64,000 bases of DNA. It comes from Candidatus Melainabacteria bacterium. GTDB lineage: Bacteria; Cyanobacteriota; Vampirovibrionia; Obscuribacterales; Obscuribacteraceae. The position numbers were made by a program, and so were the translations under genes. The stretch's first letter is position 1. Each line of letters starts with the position of its first letter. The stretch is taken from contig JAFKGK010000009.1 of assembly GCA_017307165.1 (NCBI GenBank), positions 1 through 64,000 on the forward strand, written 5' to 3'. Below, piece after piece: positions 60,927 to 64,000 of the stretch. The notes beneath the pieces were generated by a model. The model was not told the origin of the DNA and did no database searches. It saw only the letters and a list, made by a program, of their open reading frames with translations.

Positions 60927-62018
60927 TCACGACTTGACGATACCGACCGGGGGTGGTATCACCACGTCGACGCGCTCGCCATCGGGCTCCTGGTCCGCCG
61001 CCTCAGGCTCAAAGAGAGCATCGATATCGGCACCCGAGCTCCCGTAGGTAAACTCACTGCCGATACGCTTTTTGGCGGCTTCTTCTTCGAGCCGGCGCGC
61101 TTCGAGCACCGCATCGTACATCTTGCGACGACGACCGAGTATCAGCTCATCGGGCTTGTTGGACACCAGAGCGTTGAACAGCCCATCGATGATCTTGCGC
61201 GCCGCATCCTGGTGCTCGGCGAGCGGAGTCTTGCGCCAGCCCCACTGCTTGTCGACAGGATCGAGGACGGGCGTCGACATCACGTTGATGTCGATGCGAG
61301 TCTCGTAATCGCCGATGTCCGAGTAGTACCAGGTGACGATGCTCACCTCGAGATAAGTCGCCTTGAGCCGGTTGTATTTGACCCGGCCAAAGGGATCCCA
61401 CCAGGGCCGCTGGGTGCCGACCTGCCAGTACTGCTTCCAGATCGTGGTCAGACCGTTGGCGCCCTTGTACCAGCCGCCAGTGGGAAACTTGCGGTTGAAG
61501 GGGCCGACGTACTTGTTCCAGTCGGTCAACTCCATCACCATCAAATCGACGGGGTTAAAGTTGCCGACGGTGTCGCAAACCCGCACCAGACCGTTGGCCT
61601 TGGCGAGGTTGGCAAAGATCCGGGTCGTTTCCGAATACCCGTGACCAACGACGTGCGCACCAAAGAAGGTGCGGCGCGGATCGATCTTGGCCTTCTCGAG
61701 CTTGTTGCGAAAGGCCTTGCGGCCTTCGGCCTCGCCATTGATCCCGCCAAAGTCGGGACCATGGTGAAAGCCATGCGAGCTGTCCATGCTGAAGTGGCCG
61801 AAGGTATCACCCCAGCCAGCTCCATGACAGTGAGAGTGCGAGACCATCAGGGCTTCCGCCGTGATGTGACCGCTGTGCGCAAATGCGTCTGCGTCTCCGA
61901 CGCCGTGGCCGTGGCCGGTGGCGTCCAGATCGCTCATGCCATGACCGTGGCCATGGCCCATGTCTGCGTGGCCGCCATGACCAAAACCGTCATGACCGCC
62001 GCCATCGTGTCCGTCCAT
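60927..62018 (-). CDS. Hypothetical protein with Gly/His-rich N-terminus
   Basis: 363 residues; GGAGG 7 nt before the ATG. The first 90 residues hold more than 20 histidines (HDGGGHDGFGHGGHADMGHG) and no hydrophobic signal, then a folded domain of residues 95-330 with many Trp and Tyr (WWDPFGRVKYNRLKATYLEV, VTWYYSDIGDYETRIDINVM) and an acidic tail. Codons C/G-ending. No family recognised. First gene of a probable operon with a small membrane protein and a receiver. A metal-binding role of the N-terminus is inferred from histidine content only. Confidence 0.7.
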   Translation of the reverse strand: MDGHDGGGHDGFGHGGHADMGHGHGHGMSDLDATGHGHGVGDADAFAHSGHITAEALMVSHSHCHGAGWGDTFGHFSMDSSHGFHHGPDFGGINGEAEGRKAFRNKLEKAKIDPRRTFFGAHVVGHGYSETTRIFANLAKANGLVRVCDTVGNFNPVDLMVMELTDWNKYVGPFNRKFPTGGWYKGANGLTTIWKQYWQVGTQRPWWDPFGRVKYNRLKATYLEVSIVTWYYSDIGDYETRIDINVMSTPVLDPVDKQWGWRKTPLAEHQDAARKIIDGLFNALVSNKPDELILGRRRKMYDAVLEARRLEEEAAKKRIGSEFTYGSSGADIDALFEPEAADQEPDGERVDVVIPPPVGIVKS

Positions 62019-62151
62019 AGTAAAACCTCCAGGTTGTTAGGTGGAATATCAGAAACTAGATTTAGAAGAACAGGGATCGTATGGGCGATCCCGGGCAAGA
62101 GATACAGGGGTACAATTAGCGTGGTAGTCACCCGTTCAGCCGAGGCCGATT

Positions 62152-63138
62152 TTGAGCAACCAACTTAGCAACGACCCCAGCCTCGATCTTTTGCCGCCGG
62201 CTCCCGACGCCAAACTCACGGCCTGGTTGACCGAGTTTTACGGCAAACCAGTGGAGGTCCAGTCTCGAGAGTTATTGCGGCATCGCGATCTTTCGCGAGT
62301 AGAGAGACTTGTCTTGCACGACGCCTTGCCAGCATCGCTGATCTACAAACAAGTCCTGCCGCCTTGGGAGATCGAGCAAGATCTGCATGAGCGCATCCTG
62401 GTGCCTTCGATCTCCAACAGCCCGCAGCTTTTTATGGCGGCTCATCACGGCCAGGTGACCGCGATGTTTATGGAAGACCTCGGCAAGGACAGCTTGATCG
62501 ATCACGCAGTTGGCCCCTTCGTCGCCAAAAAGATCGGCGCCGAATTAGCCAAGATGCATCGCTCTTATTCCTATCGCACTGATGAGCTGTTGCAGCTCAA
62601 CATCTTGCGATCGCTTTCTCCTATCGATTACGAGGCATATGCCAGGGAGATAGCCACCAGCCTTGATGGCTGGGGACTCATCGATCGCACCAAGGCACGC
62701 AGCTTGAGGAGTCTAGCCCAGGCCGCTGCAAGGGCTCTGGCAGGCGAACCCACCTCGCTCATTCACGGCGACCTCTATGCCGAAAACATCGTGCTGCGCG
62801 GCAGTCGCATCTTTTACATCGACTGGTCCTGGTTTACGATGCTGAGCGCTCCCATCCTCGATCTGGCCACCATTACCTGTGACCATCACAAAAATGGGTC
62901 ATTCACCCAGCACCGCAATCTGGTGCTCGAGTCCTATTGCTTTGAGTCGGGTCGCGACGAGCAGGACACCCGATCGGCGCTGCCTTATGCCGAAGCACTC
63001 AACAGACTGATCTTTCTCGCCTGGCTCGTAGAGCGCAAGTCGAGAGGCATAGAAGGGACCACGGTCGGTCCGGTCGATGACTTGATCGGCAAGGTAGTCG
63101 ACGAGCTCTGCCAAAAGGCCGCGACTCTCAAGAGCTGA
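62152..63138 (+). CDS. Aminoglycoside-phosphotransferase-like kinase (APH/choline kinase fold)
   Basis: 328 residues from a TTG preceded by GAGG. Catalytic loop LIHGDLYAENIVL (H-G-D-x4-N) and Mg-binding IDWSWF match the APH superfamily. The N-lobe is less clear (SLIYKQVLPPWEIEQDLHER with the ATP-site lysine). Such enzymes phosphorylate small hydroxyl compounds, including sugars, choline, homoserine or drugs; no target is indicated. The convergent pepA gene ends 30 nt downstream. Confidence 0.85.
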   Translation: MSNQLSNDPSLDLLPPAPDAKLTAWLTEFYGKPVEVQSRELLRHRDLSRVERLVLHDALPASLIYKQVLPPWEIEQDLHERILVPSISNSPQLFMAAHHGQVTAMFMEDLGKDSLIDHAVGPFVAKKIGAELAKMHRSYSYRTDELLQLNILRSLSPIDYEAYAREIATSLDGWGLIDRTKARSLRSLAQAAARALAGEPTSLIHGDLYAENIVLRGSRIFYIDWSWFTMLSAPILDLATITCDHHKNGSFTQHRNLVLESYCFESGRDEQDTRSALPYAEALNRLIFLAWLVERKSRGIEGTTVGPVDDLIGKVVDELCQKAATLKS

Positions 63139-63168
63139 GAGCCACGGCCTCTGGCTTGACTTGCCTGC

Positions 63169-64000
63169 TTACTTGCCGGCGAGGCGCGACGCAAACTCGA
63201 CGAGCGTACGCACGCCAAAGCCGGTCGAGCCGCGCGGATCGGCGCCGAGCTCACGATCGCGGAAGGCCACCGAGGCGATGTCCAGGTGCGCCCAGGCGAT
63301 CTCCTCGCCCGCAAATTCGCGGAGGAAATACGCCGCCGTGGTCGAGCCAGGGGCGCCGCCGGAGTTTTTGAGGTCGGCCATCTCGGACTTGTTGAGGTCG
63401 CGATACTCCTCCCACATCGGCACGTTGAGCATCTTTTCGCCCTGGGCAAAGCCCGAGGCGACGATAGCATTGCCAAAGTCGTCGTTGTTGGTAAAGAGAC
63501 AGCAGCCGACGTCGCCGACCATCATGCGCACCGCGCCAGTGAGGGTGGCCAGGTCGATGATCTTTTTGGCGCCCTGCCGCTTGGCGTACTCGATGGCGTC
63601 GGCGAGGGTCAGGCGGCCTTCGGCGTCGGTGTTGTCGACCTCGACCGTGAGACCGGCCATGGTGTGGATGACATCGCCCGGCTTGTAGGACGAGCCGTTG
63701 ATCATGTTCTCGGTCGGAGCCATGACGCACCGCACCTTGATCGGCAGGCCGAGGGCGGCGATCGCCTTGATCGCGCCCAGGGTAACGGCACCGCCGGACA
63801 TGTCGCGCTTCATGTGGCGCATGCCGTCGGCAGGCTTGATGTCCAGGCCGCCGGAGTCGAAGGTGACCGACTTGCCGATGATCGTCAGCTCGTCGACGTA
63901 GTGGCCGTCGGCGGGAGTGTAGACCATGTCGATCAGGTAACAGGGCTCGTCGGAGCCGCGACCCACCGCCAGGAGCGCGTTGGCGCCCATCTTCTTGAGT
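63169..64000 (-). CDS. pepA: Leucyl aminopeptidase (M17), partial at window edge
   Basis: About 277 C-terminal residues; the gene continues past the right end of the window (in frame, LKKMGANALLAVGRGSDEPC). Metal-binding and catalytic motifs are present: GKSVTFDSGGLDIKPADGM, MKRDMSGGAVTLGAI, and the family signature NTDAEGRL, then IDLATLTGA and the late DIASVAF. Hexameric cytoplasmic enzyme removing N-terminal residues. Codons strongly C/G-ending, in line with high expression. Confidence 0.95.
   Translation of the reverse strand, partial: LKKMGANALLAVGRGSDEPCYLIDMVYTPADGHYVDELTIIGKSVTFDSGGLDIKPADGMRHMKRDMSGGAVTLGAIKAIAALGLPIKVRCVMAPTENMINGSSYKPGDVIHTMAGLTVEVDNTDAEGRLTLADAIEYAKRQGAKKIIDLATLTGAVRMMVGDVGCCLFTNNDDFGNAIVASGFAQGEKMLNVPMWEEYRDLNKSEMADLKNSGGAPGSTTAAYFLREFAGEEIAWAHLDIASVAFRDRELGADPRGSTGFGVRTLVEFASRLAGK

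Noticed and set aside
61212..62168. 318-residue open frame on the plus strand
   Set aside because: Antisense to the Gly/His-rich gene, which has GGAGG and codon bias on the minus strand.

Overview
The window is 64 kb of bacterial chromosome, gene-dense on both strands, with no rRNA, tRNA, CRISPR array, prophage or complete insertion sequence that I could recognise. The makeup points to a diderm (TolC-type outer-membrane channel, HlyD adaptor, many lipoprotein and Sec signals) with Shine-Dalgarno (SD) starts, frequent TTG/GTG starts and, at several genes, apparently leaderless starts. The gene mix (PATAN/DUF4388, CYCXC, DUF4139, TPR lipoproteins, HEXXH proteins of unknown family) would fit a non-photosynthetic cyanobacterial relative such as the Obscuribacterales (Vampirovibrionia/Melainabacteria). 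That assignment is inference only; no marker-gene phylogeny was possible.

Layout. 0.2-2.7 kb: a possibly N-truncated transporter, then a type IV AbiE-like antitoxin with the wreck of its nucleotidyltransferase toxin. 2.8-5.5 kb: zinc alcohol dehydrogenase, an HEXXH protein and a hydrophilic unknown. 5.5-11.1 kb: a four-gene efflux operon (TetR, DHA2 transporter, HlyD adaptor, TolC channel) behind an 11-bp palindrome. 11.1-18.5 kb: XRE regulator, Na+/H+-type antiporter, TPR-hydrolase lipoprotein, SMR exporter, FMN reductase, HAD hydrolase. 18.6-24.1 kb: serS with an attenuator-like leader, TPR protein, and a GLG-rich secreted protein coupled to a PATAN/degenerate GGDEF protein. 24.4-31.1 kb: large genes in a strongly C/G-ending codon dialect (gluzincin-like protein, DUF4139 protein) around a C-terminal processing protease. 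31.2-39.1 kb: mnmG operon, CYCXC protein, M48 protease, DUF1573-cytochrome c lipoprotein and a MurF-like remnant. 39.1-42.9 kb: pyrB-pyrC-kinase operon and a secreted protein. 42.9-47.2 kb: serine hydrolase, DUF4239, ABM-domain membrane protein and two small genes. 47.6-51.2 kb: GNAT, dapB-like, polysaccharide ABC exporter. 51.2-59.8 kb: a dispersed zinc regulon (COG0523 GTPase, His-rich protein, ZIP transporter, rpsR, Fur/Zur regulator) with TGATAA...TTATCA boxes, separated by two helical unknowns and a large FAD/Fe-S dehydrogenase. 60.1-64 kb: receiver-domain operon, APH-like kinase, and pepA cut by the window edge.

The most informative observations are the zinc regulon, in which a cysteine-free ribosomal protein S18 stands divergent from the Zur-like regulator with a Fur-type box and a strongly folded leader between them; a recurring -10 hexamer placed 6-7 nt before SD-less start codons at eight genes, which predicts leaderless mRNAs; an attenuator-like RNA ahead of serS; a decayed AbiEii toxin beside an intact antitoxin carrying a PD-(D/E)XK-like motif; and two diverged copies of a palindromic repeat, both in gaps between convergent genes.
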